A stretch of DNA of 64,000 nucleotides from UBA4644 sp964541085 (GCA_964541085.1 CAZIPA010000003.1:38766-102765); one strand, 5' to 3'; positions 7,756 through 17,477 are shown, numbered from the stretch's first letter. The notes: generated by a model from the letters alone, not told the origin. Program-made: numbers and translations.

Positions 7756-9066
7756 ATGAGTATGCTGGAAAAGCGGGAAAATGTGCGTGGGCGCTGTCTT
7801 TTGATCGGACTGGCCTGCGACAGCACCGCTGATTTTGAAAACTCCGACGAGATCACCATGGCGGAGCTGGAGGAGCTGGTCAAAACCGCCGGCGGTGAAA
7901 CCGTCCTGACGGCCATGCAGAACAAGCACACTCCCGATCCCCGCACCTTTATCGGCGAAGGCAAGGCGGAGGAGCTGCGGGAGCTCATCGCCGCCAACGA
8001 AATTGATCTGGCCATTGTAGACAACGAGCTTTCTCCCTCTCAGAGCCGTGCGCTGGAGGAGGCCCTTTCCTGCCGGGTCATTGACCGCAGCGGTCTGATT
8101 CTGGACATTTTTGCCGATCGTGCCCGCACCGCGGAGGGCAAATTGCAGGTGGAGCTGGCGCAGTATCAGTATCTGCTGCCCCGTCTGACCGGTATGTGGA
8201 CCCATCTGGTGCGGCAGACGGCCTCCGGCGGTTCCTCCCCCATCGGTACCCGTGGCCCCGGCGAAACGCAGCTGGAAACCGACCGGAGACATATCCGCCG
8301 GAAAATTCAGCGCTTGCAGGAGGATATCAGCGATCTGCGCCGTGTCCGTGCTACCCAGCGCAGCAAGCGGGAGAAGAATGATGTTCCGCTGGTGTGTATC
8401 GTGGGCTATACCAACGCGGGAAAGTCCACCCTGCTGAACGCCCTCACCGGCGCGGAGGTTCACGCGGCAGACCGGCTGTTTGACACGCTGGATCCCACCA
8501 CCCGTCTGCTGCACACCCAGCAGCTGGGAGACATTCTGTTCTCCGACACGGTGGGCTTTATCCGCAAGCTTCCCCACCATCTCATTGATGCCTTCCGTTC
8601 CACGCTGGAAGAGCTGACCTATGCGGATGTGCTGCTTCATGTGGTGGATGCCAGCGATGACCAGTGGCGGCAGCAAAGTCAGGTGGTAGAGTCGCTGATT
8701 GCCCAGCTGGGCGCGGAAAAAACGCCCCGGCTGCTGCTCTTCAACAAGGCCGACCGTCTCCGGGAGGATCAGCTTCCCCGGGAAAGCGGCGCGCTGTACT
8801 GCTCTGCCCTGAAGGGTCTGGGATTGGAGCAGCTGGTGGATCGCATCTGTCAGATTCTGGGACAGCAGCTGCACACCGTGCAGTTTGTCCTGCCCTATCC
8901 CCAGGCACAGATTCTGGATTATCTGTATCGGGCTGCCAATGTGCGCCGGGCGGATTATGCGGAGGATGGCATTGTGATCGAGGCCGTGGTAGATGACAAG
9001 GTTTTCGGGCGGATTCAGGCGTTTCTGCCGCCGGAACAGAGGAGACAGGACCATGAAGAATTTTAA
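7756..9066 (+). CDS. hflX: GTPase HflX (ribosome-splitting)
   Basis: 436 residues. HflX binds the 50S subunit and splits stalled or hibernating ribosomes. The N-terminal HflX domain contains TFIGEGKAEEL and DRSGLILDIFADRA; the conserved SPIGTRGPGETQLETDRR segment precedes a coiled coil at about 180-205. The G domain shows G1 GYTNAGKST (about residue 218), G3 DTVGFIRKLPHHLI and G4 NKAD. The start is 8 bases behind GGAGG. Its last 14 bases overlap the next gene, so the two are co-translated. Confidence 0.95.
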   Translation: MSMLEKRENVRGRCLLIGLACDSTADFENSDEITMAELEELVKTAGGETVLTAMQNKHTPDPRTFIGEGKAEELRELIAANEIDLAIVDNELSPSQSRALEEALSCRVIDRSGLILDIFADRARTAEGKLQVELAQYQYLLPRLTGMWTHLVRQTASGGSSPIGTRGPGETQLETDRRHIRRKIQRLQEDISDLRRVRATQRSKREKNDVPLVCIVGYTNAGKSTLLNALTGAEVHAADRLFDTLDPTTRLLHTQQLGDILFSDTVGFIRKLPHHLIDAFRSTLEELTYADVLLHVVDASDDQWRQQSQVVESLIAQLGAEKTPRLLLFNKADRLREDQLPRESGALYCSALKGLGLEQLVDRICQILGQQLHTVQFVLPYPQAQILDYLYRAANVRRADYAEDGIVIEAVVDDKVFGRIQAFLPPEQRRQDHEEF

Positions 9067-9676
9067 GGTGCCCTGGCAGGAGGCCGAGGTGGAGTATGTG
9101 GAGAAAAAGTCCCGCTTCATCGGCCACATTTATAAGGTTCAGACGCCGGAACAGGCGCAGGAGATTCTGGCGGCCGTGCGCAAGACCTATTGGGATGCCA
9201 CCCACAATGTTTATGCCTATGTGCTGCAAAATGGCGTGATGCGCTTTTCCGATGACGGTGAGCCGCAGGGTACCTCCGGGATGCCTACGCTGGATGTGCT
9301 GAAGAAGGAAGCGGTGTTTGATGTGATGTGCGTCACCACCCGCTATTTTGGCGGAACACTGCTGGGTGCCGGCGGGCTGGTACGGGCCTACAGTCACACC
9401 TGCAAGCTGGCGCTGGATGCGGCCGGACAGGCCATGATGCAGCCCTATGCCCGGATTCAGCTGGACTGCCCCTATCCCCTGCTGGAGCAGGTGCGGCGGC
9501 AGCTGCCTCTGTTTGAGGCAGAGGAAACCGGGGCGGAGTTTGGCGCGTCAGTGCTGCTGACGGCGGCGCTTCCGGCAGAACGGCTTTCTGAGCTCAGTCA
9601 GCATCTGCTGGAGGTCACGGCCGGGCAGCTGCGTCCCATCCCCGCCGGAGAGGAATGGGTAGCAAAGAAGCTCTGA
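9053..9676 (+). CDS. YigZ/IMPACT family protein
   Basis: 207 residues from ATG 9053, behind GAGGAG and overlapping the end of hflX. The N-terminal UPF0029/IMPACT domain shows KKSRFIGHIYKV, DATHNVYAYVL, RFSDDGEPQGTSGMPTLDVL and TRYFGGTLLGAGGLVRAYS. The C-terminal part resembles the DUF1949 ferredoxin-like domain. Eukaryotic IMPACT inhibits the kinase Gcn2; the bacterial role is not firmly established, though the fold suggests nucleic-acid or ribosome contact. Pairing with hflX fits a translation-related job (inference). Confidence 0.9.
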   Translation: MKNFKVPWQEAEVEYVEKKSRFIGHIYKVQTPEQAQEILAAVRKTYWDATHNVYAYVLQNGVMRFSDDGEPQGTSGMPTLDVLKKEAVFDVMCVTTRYFGGTLLGAGGLVRAYSHTCKLALDAAGQAMMQPYARIQLDCPYPLLEQVRRQLPLFEAEETGAEFGASVLLTAALPAERLSELSQHLLEVTAGQLRPIPAGEEWVAKKL

Positions 9677-9697
9677 ACACCAAAATATAAATTGTTT

Positions 9698-9729
9698 GAC
9701 GGCATGACCGAAGTCATGCCGTCTTTTTG
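9698..9729 (+). terminator. Rho-independent terminator after the hflX operon
   Basis: GACGGCATGAC / GTCATGCCGTC stem with loop CGAA, followed by TTTTTGT. It lies between two convergent operons. Confidence 0.85.
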
Positions 9730-9736
9730 TCTGTAT

Positions 9737-12700
9737 TTATGGCTGCAACAGTACGCCGGTGCCTGTGCGCAGAAACCAGACCCAGGTCTCCGCCACCGGC
9801 AGGCCGAACATGGCCTCCGCTGCCTGACGGTACAGGGACAGCTGCAATGCGTGCTCCCGGGCCTGGGCGGCTTCCTGTCCCGGCTGCACACGGTCGGTTT
9901 TGAAATCCACGATGGTCAGCCCCTGCGGCTCAAACAGCAGCAGATCCATGGCGCCGTTCAGCAAAATCTGTTCCCCGTCAGGGCCGTTTTGCAGCAGCGT
10001 ATCCGCATCCAGCAGCACACTGAACTGCTGTTCCCGCAGCACCCTTTGGGCCGTTTCCATGCGCCGGGCCAGCGGAGACGCGGCAAAGGCAACGATGGGC
10101 TCCGGCAGAAGCAGGGTCTGCTGTTCCTCCGTCAGATAGCCCGCCGCCCGCAGCCGTGCCGCCTGCTCCAGAACACCCTCCACCGTGCGGCAGGCCGACA
10201 GATCCGCCCGGCTCAGCAGCAGATGCATGGCAGTGCCTCTGGCGGCAGCTTTGGCATCCGGCTGACGCAGGGCCGACGGATGATGATCCCGGACATGGGC
10301 CTTTTCCGGACTGCCGAAAATCTCTCCCGTTTCCGGAATGAGTTTTTTCAGGCCGGTTGGGGTCAGCTTGGAGGGCAGGGCTGCCGCCGCCAGATGGGCA
10401 TAGTGCTCCCGGCTCTGCCGGGCCAGCGCTTCCAGCTGCGCAGCTGTCCGGGGTTCCTCTGCCGCACTTTCCGGTTCCTGTCCGGAATGAGATACGGCGG
10501 CCTCTTCTCCGGCCTCCTCCAGCTGTTCCGGCCGGAAGATGGTGCAGATCAGATGCTCCCGCTGTCCGTCGTCCCCCAGCTCCGGCATTTCCGGACACAG
10601 GCTCCGCAGAGATTCGCAGGCCGGATGAGTCAGCAGCGCCGCCAGCAGCCAGTTCATGGCATTGTCCTGAGCCGCAAGCCAGGCCGGTGTGGGTTCGCCG
10701 CCGGTCTCCCGGGCGATTTTCTGAATCTGCTTTTCCAGATTTTTTCGGGACATGACCAGAATCAGCTTTTGCCTTGCCCGGGTCATGGCCACATAAAGCT
10801 TGCGAAGCTCTTCACTGCGCAGCTCGTCCCGGGTATATGCCACGATGGCCTGCTGAAGCTGGGTGCGATATTCCGCGTGCTCTGCCGGACGGCGCAGCCG
10901 AAAGCCGATACCCAGCGCCGGATGAAACATCACCGGTTTTTTCAGATCGTCGGTGTTGAAGGGCTTGGACAGATCGGGCACGATCACAAAGGGATATTCC
11001 AGACCCTTGGAATGATGGATGCTCATCAGCTGTACGCCGGTACGCTCTCCCTCCGGCGGCTCCAGATCTCCGTCATCCGCCAGCTTGCGGTCGATCCAGC
11101 GGAGAAATGCGCCCAAACCGCCCTCTGCGCCGTCAAAAGGTCGGGTCAGTTCCTCCAGCCGATGAAGATTTCTCACCCGGGCCGGCCCTTCGTCCAGCGC
11201 TGCAAAAATGCTTTCGGCCCCGGTTCGGCTGTAAATATGCCGCAGCAGTGCGGAAAGCGGCAGCTCTCTCGCACTTTCGCAGTGTTCCTCCAGCTGGGCA
11301 AGAAAGCGGGCGCACAGGGGTTCCTCCTGCCCCAGCGCATACAGTCCGTCAATGAGGTCCCCGTCTCCCGCCGCCAGGCGCAGCTTTGCCAGCAGATCGG
11401 GTGAGGCAAAATACAGCGGAGAACGCAGCACGGAAACCAGCGGGATATCCTGCCGCCGGTTCCAGATCAGGCGCAGCAGGGACAGCATCACGGAAATCTC
11501 CACCGTGCCGAAAAATGCGCCGCCGCTGCTGCCGCAGGGAAGCTTTTCCCGCAAAAGCTCCTTTTGATAAATGGGGGCCTTTCCGGAAAAGGAGCTCAGC
11601 AGAATGGCCACATCCTCCGGCCGGGCGGGACGCACGGTTCCGTCCTTTTCCACAACGCTTTCTTCCTTCAGCAGCCGCCGCACCCGGCGGGCCACCAGTC
11701 GGGCCTCCAGTACGCTGCGGTGTTCCTCTGCCAGCTCGTCGGAGCGCTCGCTGTCATCCAGCAGCAGCACCTCCGAGGGCTCGCAGCCGGGCCGGTTATC
11801 GCAGTACAGCCGCTGTTCCTCGTCATAATCCACGCCGCCGAATCTCCGGGACATCAGCCGGGAAAAGCAGTAGTTGCACAGTTCCAGCACCTCCTGCCGG
11901 GAACGGAAGTTCCGGTTCAGGGAAAGTCTGCGGGCGCCGCCCTCCTGTTCGCTCACAGGGGCAGAACGGCTGTAGCGATCCATGAAAATCGCCGGGTCTG
12001 CCAGACGGAAGCCATAAATGCTCTGCTTGACATCTCCCACATAAAAGGCGCTGTCCTCCTTCTCCTGCCGCAGCATGGAGAAAATGCGCTCCTGTATTTC
12101 ATTGGTATCCTGATATTCATCCACCAGCAGCTCCCGGATGCCCTGACGCAGCTCTATGGCCAGCGGCGTAGGCGTGCCGTCCTTCTGCTGAAGCAGGGAC
12201 AGGGTCAGATGCTCCAGATCGCTGAAATCCAGCAGATTTTTCTGCCGCTTCAGCGCCTGATACCGGTCGGTAAACTGCTGGGTCAGACGGCACAGCGCCT
12301 CTGCCATGGAGCGGGCTTCCCGGCCCTCGGCCTCGGCCTGACGCACATCGCTGAAGAAAATCTCCCGCTTCAGCCCGGTGATCTCGGCGGCAAAGCGCTC
12401 CCGGCCATCCTTGATCCGCTCCAGAAAAACCTTGTCCTCATAGCGGCAGGCTGGGAGACGGCCCTTTTCAAAGGTTTCCAGACAGCGGCAGGCGCTGTCC
12501 CAGCCCTGCTGAACCGCCTGCTGAAGCCGGGCTCCAAAGGCGGCATAGCCCTCCAGCAGCGGGCCGTATTTTGCCCAGACCTCTTCTACCTCCCGGGCTT
12601 CCTCCAACACACGCTCCAGCAGCTTGCAGGCATGATCCAGCCGTTCTCCAGCCATACTGCGAAGGAATTTTCCCCAGCTGCTGTCCTCCGGCCCGCCGGT

Positions 12701-13300
12701 ACACAGGGCCGGCAGCAAAAGCAACAGCTGTTCCGGCTCCGGATGACTGCGCAGACGCTCGTAAATGGCCAGCACTGTCTGCTCCAGGATGCGGTCGGAA
12801 CGGCCATCGGTCAGATTGGCGCACAGGGTGCGAAAGTCGGAGGCATTCTGAGCATAGGCTTCCTCCAGCACCTGAGAAAGGGCCTGTTCCTTCAGCATGG
12901 CGCACTGGGTATCGTCCGCCAGACGGAAATCCGGGTCGATGCCGCACAGGGAAAAATGCTCCCGCAGCAGGCTCTGGCAAAAGGCATGAACCGTCTGAAT
13001 CCGACTGGTACCCAGCAGGGCCAGCTGGCGGCGCAGGGCGCCATGCTCCGGCTGCTCGGCCAGACGGCGGTGAAGCTCTTCGCTGATCTTTGCCCGCATT
13101 TCCGCCGCGGCAGCGTTGGTAAAGGTCACCACCACCAGCTCGTCCACGCCGCAGGGATGCTCCGGATCGGTAATCAGGGACAACACCCGCTGTACCAGCA
13201 CTGCCGTTTTTCCGGAACCGGCTGCTGCGGAGACGATCAGACTGCTGTTGCGGCAGCAAATCGCCTGTTTCTGTTGGGCTGTAAAGGTAATATCACTCAC
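9737..13300 (-). CDS. addA: ATP-dependent helicase/nuclease subunit A (AddA)
   Basis: 1187 residues, close to the usual 1200-1240. AddA is the UvrD-like 3'-5' helicase plus nuclease of the AddAB enzyme that resects double-strand breaks and loads RecA. Visible: Walker A AAAGSGKTAVL (about residues 25-35), Walker B/motif II VDEYQDTN, motif III YVGDVKQSIYGFR, motif V/VI TRARQKLILV, and the C-terminal PD-(D/E)XK nuclease with GAMDLLL and VDFKTDRV. The start is GTG at 13300, overlapping the addB stop as GTGA. It ends just short of the convergent hflX operon, with only the shared hairpin between. Confidence 0.96.
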   Translation of the reverse strand: MSDITFTAQQKQAICCRNSSLIVSAAAGSGKTAVLVQRVLSLITDPEHPCGVDELVVVTFTNAAAAEMRAKISEELHRRLAEQPEHGALRRQLALLGTSRIQTVHAFCQSLLREHFSLCGIDPDFRLADDTQCAMLKEQALSQVLEEAYAQNASDFRTLCANLTDGRSDRILEQTVLAIYERLRSHPEPEQLLLLLPALCTGGPEDSSWGKFLRSMAGERLDHACKLLERVLEEAREVEEVWAKYGPLLEGYAAFGARLQQAVQQGWDSACRCLETFEKGRLPACRYEDKVFLERIKDGRERFAAEITGLKREIFFSDVRQAEAEGREARSMAEALCRLTQQFTDRYQALKRQKNLLDFSDLEHLTLSLLQQKDGTPTPLAIELRQGIRELLVDEYQDTNEIQERIFSMLRQEKEDSAFYVGDVKQSIYGFRLADPAIFMDRYSRSAPVSEQEGGARRLSLNRNFRSRQEVLELCNYCFSRLMSRRFGGVDYDEEQRLYCDNRPGCEPSEVLLLDDSERSDELAEEHRSVLEARLVARRVRRLLKEESVVEKDGTVRPARPEDVAILLSSFSGKAPIYQKELLREKLPCGSSGGAFFGTVEISVMLSLLRLIWNRRQDIPLVSVLRSPLYFASPDLLAKLRLAAGDGDLIDGLYALGQEEPLCARFLAQLEEHCESARELPLSALLRHIYSRTGAESIFAALDEGPARVRNLHRLEELTRPFDGAEGGLGAFLRWIDRKLADDGDLEPPEGERTGVQLMSIHHSKGLEYPFVIVPDLSKPFNTDDLKKPVMFHPALGIGFRLRRPAEHAEYRTQLQQAIVAYTRDELRSEELRKLYVAMTRARQKLILVMSRKNLEKQIQKIARETGGEPTPAWLAAQDNAMNWLLAALLTHPACESLRSLCPEMPELGDDGQREHLICTIFRPEQLEEAGEEAAVSHSGQEPESAAEEPRTAAQLEALARQSREHYAHLAAAALPSKLTPTGLKKLIPETGEIFGSPEKAHVRDHHPSALRQPDAKAAARGTAMHLLLSRADLSACRTVEGVLEQAARLRAAGYLTEEQQTLLLPEPIVAFAASPLARRMETAQRVLREQQFSVLLDADTLLQNGPDGEQILLNGAMDLLLFEPQGLTIVDFKTDRVQPGQEAAQAREHALQLSLYRQAAEAMFGLPVAETWVWFLRTGTGVLLQP

Positions 13301-16300
13301 AGGCTTTCTCCTTTCTCTCCGGTGTGCTGCGCCTTTTGCAGCGTCTCCTCTTTCTCCAGTACCGCATGTACCTCCTCCGGTGACAGGGGCGGAAGATAGC
13401 GGAGACGATCCTTTTCCATGGTGCTGTCAAAATGACAGGCTTCCCGATAATCACAGTATTTGCAGATGCTTTCGTCCCGGCCCATGCGGTAGGGATCGGC
13501 CTCAATATCACCGGCGCTCACCTGTCGGGCGATCTGCCGGAGGATGTCCTCCGTTTTGCGTAAAAGCCGTCCCAGCTGCTGGGCGGAGGCAACGGAGGAG
13601 GCCGCTGTAAAGCTTCCGTCCTTTTTGATATCCACCGGGAGAAAACGGAAGTTTTTCCCATGCTCCATAGCTTCCAGCAGGTCGCTGTCGTCCCGCACCA
13701 GACCGATTCGCCGCAGCTCCCGATCCAGTCGCTCCCGGAAATGGGCATCGTCCTCTCCCAGCTCCCGGGGCAGGAATGGACTGCGTGCCGGAATATACAG
13801 TGCGCCGCAGGGCTCTGCCCGCTCCACTTCCGGACCGCCGGAAACCGACTTCAGCCGGGACAGGCCGCTGCGTTCCAGCATCATCAGATACAGGAACATT
13901 TGCAGATTCAGTCCGTACAGCACATCGGAAAGGCGGAAGGCCTTTTTGCCGGTTTTATAATCCACCACCTTCAGATAGAGGGTATCGCCCCGGATATAGC
14001 CATCCACCCGGTCGATTTTGCCGCTGACCGTCAGAGTCACATCCCCCTCCCGGAGAGAAAGAGGCGGCAGATCGCCGTCTTTGCGGCTGAAATTCAGCTC
14101 AAAGCACACCGGGCGGAAGTCTCCGGCCAGAATTTCCTCCCACACATTGCGGACGATCTCACAGGCCAGTCGGCCGGCCTGTTCAAACAGGGCCAGAAAC
14201 CGGGCGCTGCGCTGGCCGGGTGGCAGCTCCTCCTCCAGATAACGATTCACATAATGGGCCGCTACCGCCTCGGGTACGCCGTTTTCCATGGAACACAGCT
14301 GCTGTATTGCGTGCTCCACCACATAATGGACAAAGGTTCCCACCTCCGGCGCACCGAATTTTGCCTGACGGCGAGGCTTTGCCGCCAGACCATACTGCAT
14401 GAAATAGGAAAACCGGCAGGCGGCTACCTTTTCCAGACGGGAGGCGGTCATGGTCAGCTGTTTTCCATACAGCTGCCGCACCAGCGCAGGGTCCCGCACC
14501 GGGCCCCGGGGCGCATGGTCATATTGCCGCAGCTCGGCCAGAAAGGCGGCCTGCTCCGGCTGGGAGGACACCATGGAAAGTGCCGTTTTTTCGACAGAAG
14601 ATGTGGCAAGTCCATTCGCTTTACAGGCTGTTTCCAGCAAGGGTTTTTGCGCAGTCAGACGCAGTGCTTCCAGCGCATTTTCCCGCTGGGGCCGGATGGA
14701 ATGCAGCTGGGCGATGCGGCGGAAAAGATAGCTCTGACGGCAGGTGGTTCCGTCTGCCAGCCGCCGGGGGCAGGTCACGGTCAGACTCTCCCCGGGTGTG
14801 GAAACTGCCCGGGCTGCGCAGCACTGCTGCTGCCAGGCTCTGTCCTCGGCCTTTTGGGTCAGCTCAATGCCAAAGCCCTCCAGTGCCGCCCGCTCCCCTT
14901 CGCTGATGATGCTCAGACTGGGGGCATCCGGCGGGAACAGTCCCTCCTGTCCTCCGATGATTACCAGATGCTTCAGCCGCTCCTCCGGCAGGCGCTGAAA
15001 GGACACCGCCAGCACGCTGTCCAGCGACGGCGGTATGGCGGAAATATCGTATTGCCGCAGCATCAGCTTCAGCAGCTTGAGAAACTCCCGCCGATCCATA
15101 GGCACCTGAGCCATAGCGCCGGAAAACTGCTCCAGCCCGTCCAGAAGAATCTGATACAACTGAGCTGTCTCAGCGGCCTCCCGTCCGTGTCCGGCAAGCT
15201 GAAGGGCTTTACAGCGTTCTTCCAGCCGGGCTTCCAGACCAATCTGTTCAAAATGCTGCTCCATGGCTGCCGCATAATCGCTGCCGCAGACAGCCTTGGA
15301 AATCGCCTTTCGGAAGGGCTCCAGCAGCTGGGCCACCCTCTCCCGGGTCTCATTGATTTTCGCCAGCAGCGCAGGTTCTCCGGCGGTGGGACGGCCATAG
15401 CCACAGGTGGGCTCTGTAAAGGGCGCAAACCAGCGTTCACCGCGAATCTGCCATTGAAAGCAGTAGTTTTCCAGCCGCTCTACGGCATCCCGTTCCACGC
15501 CGCACAAACCGCAGTGCAGCCAGGCAATCACGCTTTCAAAGGAAAGTCCGTCCTCCAGCGCCTCCAGCGCACCCAGCGCCGCCGCCATGGCGGGCTTTTC
15601 CAGCAGGTCGGTTTTTTCGCTGAGAAACAGCGGTATTTCATATTTTTCAAAGGCAGCGGAAAGCAGCGGGCCATATTGCTCCAGATCGCCGCACACCACC
15701 GCCATCTCCCGCAGACGGACACCGGACAATGCCCGCTGACGCACCAGCGCCGCCGCCAGCTCACACTCGGATTCCGGGTCAGGAAGGTCGTAAAGGGATA
15801 TTGCTTTACAGCCCTGCTTTGGCGGGATCTGATAGTCAAACAGCGCCTCTGCCAACGCACGGATATCGGGATCGCACCCGGTCTCCTCCGGCTCCTGCTG
15901 ACACAGGCGGGTTTCCCTGCCGTTCCGTTCGGCCATCCGCAAAAGCCGCTCCTTTGTCCGGTACTGCTCCCCATACACCAGCCGGTCCTGCCCCAGCAGC
16001 AGCGCCGCCGTCATGGTATCCGAGGCCCGCAGCAGAGCCTCCAGCATGATATATTTCTGGGCGGTGAAGCCCTCAAAGCCAAAGACGAATACCGCCGCGT
16101 TTTTTGCGATTCCGCTGGCCTCCAGACGCTCCGCAGCAAGATCCAGCCGGGCCGCCGGGTCCAGTGTGCCCTGCTGACAGAGGGCCATATACTGGGCATA
16201 GATCAGCGCCAGATCGTGCATTTTGGGAGAAATCCCCTCCGCCCGCAGCAGCGTCTCCGGCGCGACAGAGCAGGCTTGCAGCTCCTTTGCGGCCTCCATC

Positions 16301-16650
16301 AGCTTTTCCGTCAGCTGGGGTCTGCCGGCCTTGCGGTAATATTGCAGTGAGGTCTGCACCGAGGCCAGCGCCCGGTACATGGTCAGCATCTGTCCGCCGC
16401 CATCCATGGTGCGGATGTTGCAGCCGGTGGCCTCCAGCACATCATCCGTCAGCTTGCTGAAAGTGGTCACCTGCGCATATTCTCCCGCCCGGTTGCCGCA
16501 ATGGGACAGCAGCGCCCGCTCCATCTGGTGTGAGCTGCTTTCCGGCACCAGCAGCAGAGAGCGCAGCCCCTGCTCTGCCCGCTGCCGAATCTGCTCCAGC
16601 AGCGCCCGCTTGCCGTCACTGCCGGGCTGATATGTGAAAATTGTCAGCAT
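13297..16650 (-). CDS. addB: ATP-dependent helicase/nuclease subunit B (AddB)
   Basis: 1117 residues. AddB is the partner that carries a second nuclease and an iron-sulfur cluster. Near the C-terminus ICKYCDYREAC supplies three of the four cluster cysteines, with a candidate fourth at ACRFSYFMQYG further upstream; the nuclease core is VDYKTGKKAF. The N-terminal phosphate-binding loop is degenerate: PGSDGKRALL keeps the GK but lacks the first Gly and the Ser/Thr of GxxxxGK[ST], so nucleotide binding there may be lost. It is the first gene of addB-addA, with a plausible TACAAT -10 box at 16685-16690 (minus). Confidence 0.95.
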   Translation of the reverse strand: MLTIFTYQPGSDGKRALLEQIRQRAEQGLRSLLLVPESSSHQMERALLSHCGNRAGEYAQVTTFSKLTDDVLEATGCNIRTMDGGGQMLTMYRALASVQTSLQYYRKAGRPQLTEKLMEAAKELQACSVAPETLLRAEGISPKMHDLALIYAQYMALCQQGTLDPAARLDLAAERLEASGIAKNAAVFVFGFEGFTAQKYIMLEALLRASDTMTAALLLGQDRLVYGEQYRTKERLLRMAERNGRETRLCQQEPEETGCDPDIRALAEALFDYQIPPKQGCKAISLYDLPDPESECELAAALVRQRALSGVRLREMAVVCGDLEQYGPLLSAAFEKYEIPLFLSEKTDLLEKPAMAAALGALEALEDGLSFESVIAWLHCGLCGVERDAVERLENYCFQWQIRGERWFAPFTEPTCGYGRPTAGEPALLAKINETRERVAQLLEPFRKAISKAVCGSDYAAAMEQHFEQIGLEARLEERCKALQLAGHGREAAETAQLYQILLDGLEQFSGAMAQVPMDRREFLKLLKLMLRQYDISAIPPSLDSVLAVSFQRLPEERLKHLVIIGGQEGLFPPDAPSLSIISEGERAALEGFGIELTQKAEDRAWQQQCCAARAVSTPGESLTVTCPRRLADGTTCRQSYLFRRIAQLHSIRPQRENALEALRLTAQKPLLETACKANGLATSSVEKTALSMVSSQPEQAAFLAELRQYDHAPRGPVRDPALVRQLYGKQLTMTASRLEKVAACRFSYFMQYGLAAKPRRQAKFGAPEVGTFVHYVVEHAIQQLCSMENGVPEAVAAHYVNRYLEEELPPGQRSARFLALFEQAGRLACEIVRNVWEEILAGDFRPVCFELNFSRKDGDLPPLSLREGDVTLTVSGKIDRVDGYIRGDTLYLKVVDYKTGKKAFRLSDVLYGLNLQMFLYLMMLERSGLSRLKSVSGGPEVERAEPCGALYIPARSPFLPRELGEDDAHFRERLDRELRRIGLVRDDSDLLEAMEHGKNFRFLPVDIKKDGSFTAASSVASAQQLGRLLRKTEDILRQIARQVSAGDIEADPYRMGRDESICKYCDYREACHFDSTMEKDRLRYLPPLSPEEVHAVLEKEETLQKAQHTGEKGESL

Positions 16651-16745
16651 GGATGCTACCTCCGATGCACAGTGGTTTTTCTGTATTGTAGCAGATTCCC
16701 CGGCGTTTTTCCATCCCTTCTTCCGGCTGCGCGGCAGAAAACCCT

Positions 16746-16774
16746 TTGATTTTTCGGCGATTTTCTGTTAAACT
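16746..16774 (+). promoter_or_regulatory. Possible promoter for the small-protein pair
   Basis: TTGATT (16746-16751), 17-base spacer, TAAACT (16769-16774). The 16775-16920 stretch downstream would be a long leader in which I see no obvious structured RNA class. Confidence 0.4.
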
Positions 16775-16920
16775 GGTCTCGTATCCAGGATACCATGGGA
16801 GTGTATACAGTGCATGGAAGCCGGACAGAACCGCTGCCGGCAAGGGCCTGATCCACTTATCATCTCTCTGCATCAATGCGGTCGTTCCCCAGGGAGCGGC
16901 GCAGAAGGGAGGTGAACTCT

Positions 16921-17169
16921 GTGAAGCGAATCCAGTCAGCGTGCATCCTGCAAACGCTGGTTTTTTCTCAGAAGGAGGATTCCGGCATGACCCGTCAGCA
17001 GCAGCTGAAGGCCAATCACGATGAGATCGCACGCTATCAGGCGGCCATGCAGCGCAACCGCACCCGCTATCAGATTCTGGAGGAGATCGAGCAGGAGGAC
17101 GGTTCGATTCTCGTCCGGGTACGGAAGCAGTACAATGATCGGGCGGATGTCAGCGAATATTTTGACTGA
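16921..17169 (+). CDS. Small conserved-looking protein of unknown function (60 or 82 residues)
   Basis: Two in-frame starts each have a strong ribosome site. GTG at 16921 has GGGAGG eight bases upstream and gives 82 residues; ATG at 16987 has AAGGAGG eight bases upstream and gives 60 residues (MTRQQQLKANHDEIARY...). The shorter form is a helical N-terminal half (RYQAAMQRNRTRYQILEEI) followed by a beta-like stretch and an acidic tail ending EYFD. I recognise no family. It is followed 51 bases later by a Veg-like gene, so the two probably form one transcript. Confidence 0.6.
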   Translation: MKRIQSACILQTLVFSQKEDSGMTRQQQLKANHDEIARYQAAMQRNRTRYQILEEIEQEDGSILVRVRKQYNDRADVSEYFD

Positions 17170-17220
17170 CCGGACAGCCGCCTCCGGCGGCCCTGTCCCA
17201 ATGCAGGAAAGGAGCTCCCC

Positions 17221-17469
17221 ATGAATGATATCCGTGATGTGCAGCAGGTTCGGCAGTATTTGCAGGATCGGCTTCACAGCAACCCACGGCTCCGGATCAA
17301 TGTCCAGCTGAATCAACCGAAAATCCATCTGACGGATGTGGAGGCAACCCTCACCGGCGTTTACGCCCACATTTTTGAGATTGAGGAAACCACCTCCGGC
17401 CGAAAGCAGCGGCACACACTGCAATATGCGGATGTGCTGCTCCGGCACATTGAGCTTCTGGAGGACTGA
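17221..17469 (+). CDS. Veg-like small protein (DUF1021-like)
   Basis: 82 residues. The C-terminal pattern (ATLTGVYAHIFEIEETT, then QYADVLLRHIELLED) parallels the Veg family of B. subtilis, in which a Leu-x3-Tyr-x3-Phe strand is followed by SYADILTxxVEL. Veg stimulates biofilm genes in B. subtilis, but its biochemical activity is unsettled. The N-terminus (DVQQVRQYLQDRLHSNPRLRINVQL) fits the short helix plus strand of that family. The assignment is from memory of the motif, not from a search. AGGAAAGGAG lies ahead of the ATG. Confidence 0.6.
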   Translation: MNDIRDVQQVRQYLQDRLHSNPRLRINVQLNQPKIHLTDVEATLTGVYAHIFEIEETTSGRKQRHTLQYADVLLRHIELLED

Positions 17470-17477
17470 ATCCCGCA

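Noticed and set aside
9698..9723. The stem shared with 48544-48567 (GGCATGA...TCATGCC) as a dispersed repeat family
   Set aside because: Only the core is shared and both sit at gene ends with T runs, so convergent terminators explain them.
13660..16350. 896-codon open frame antisense to addB, and similar long antisense frames over addA, the CsaB fusion, the Clp gene and metH
   Set aside because: The minus or plus partner in each case has full family motifs and proper start sites; the antisense frames have neither.
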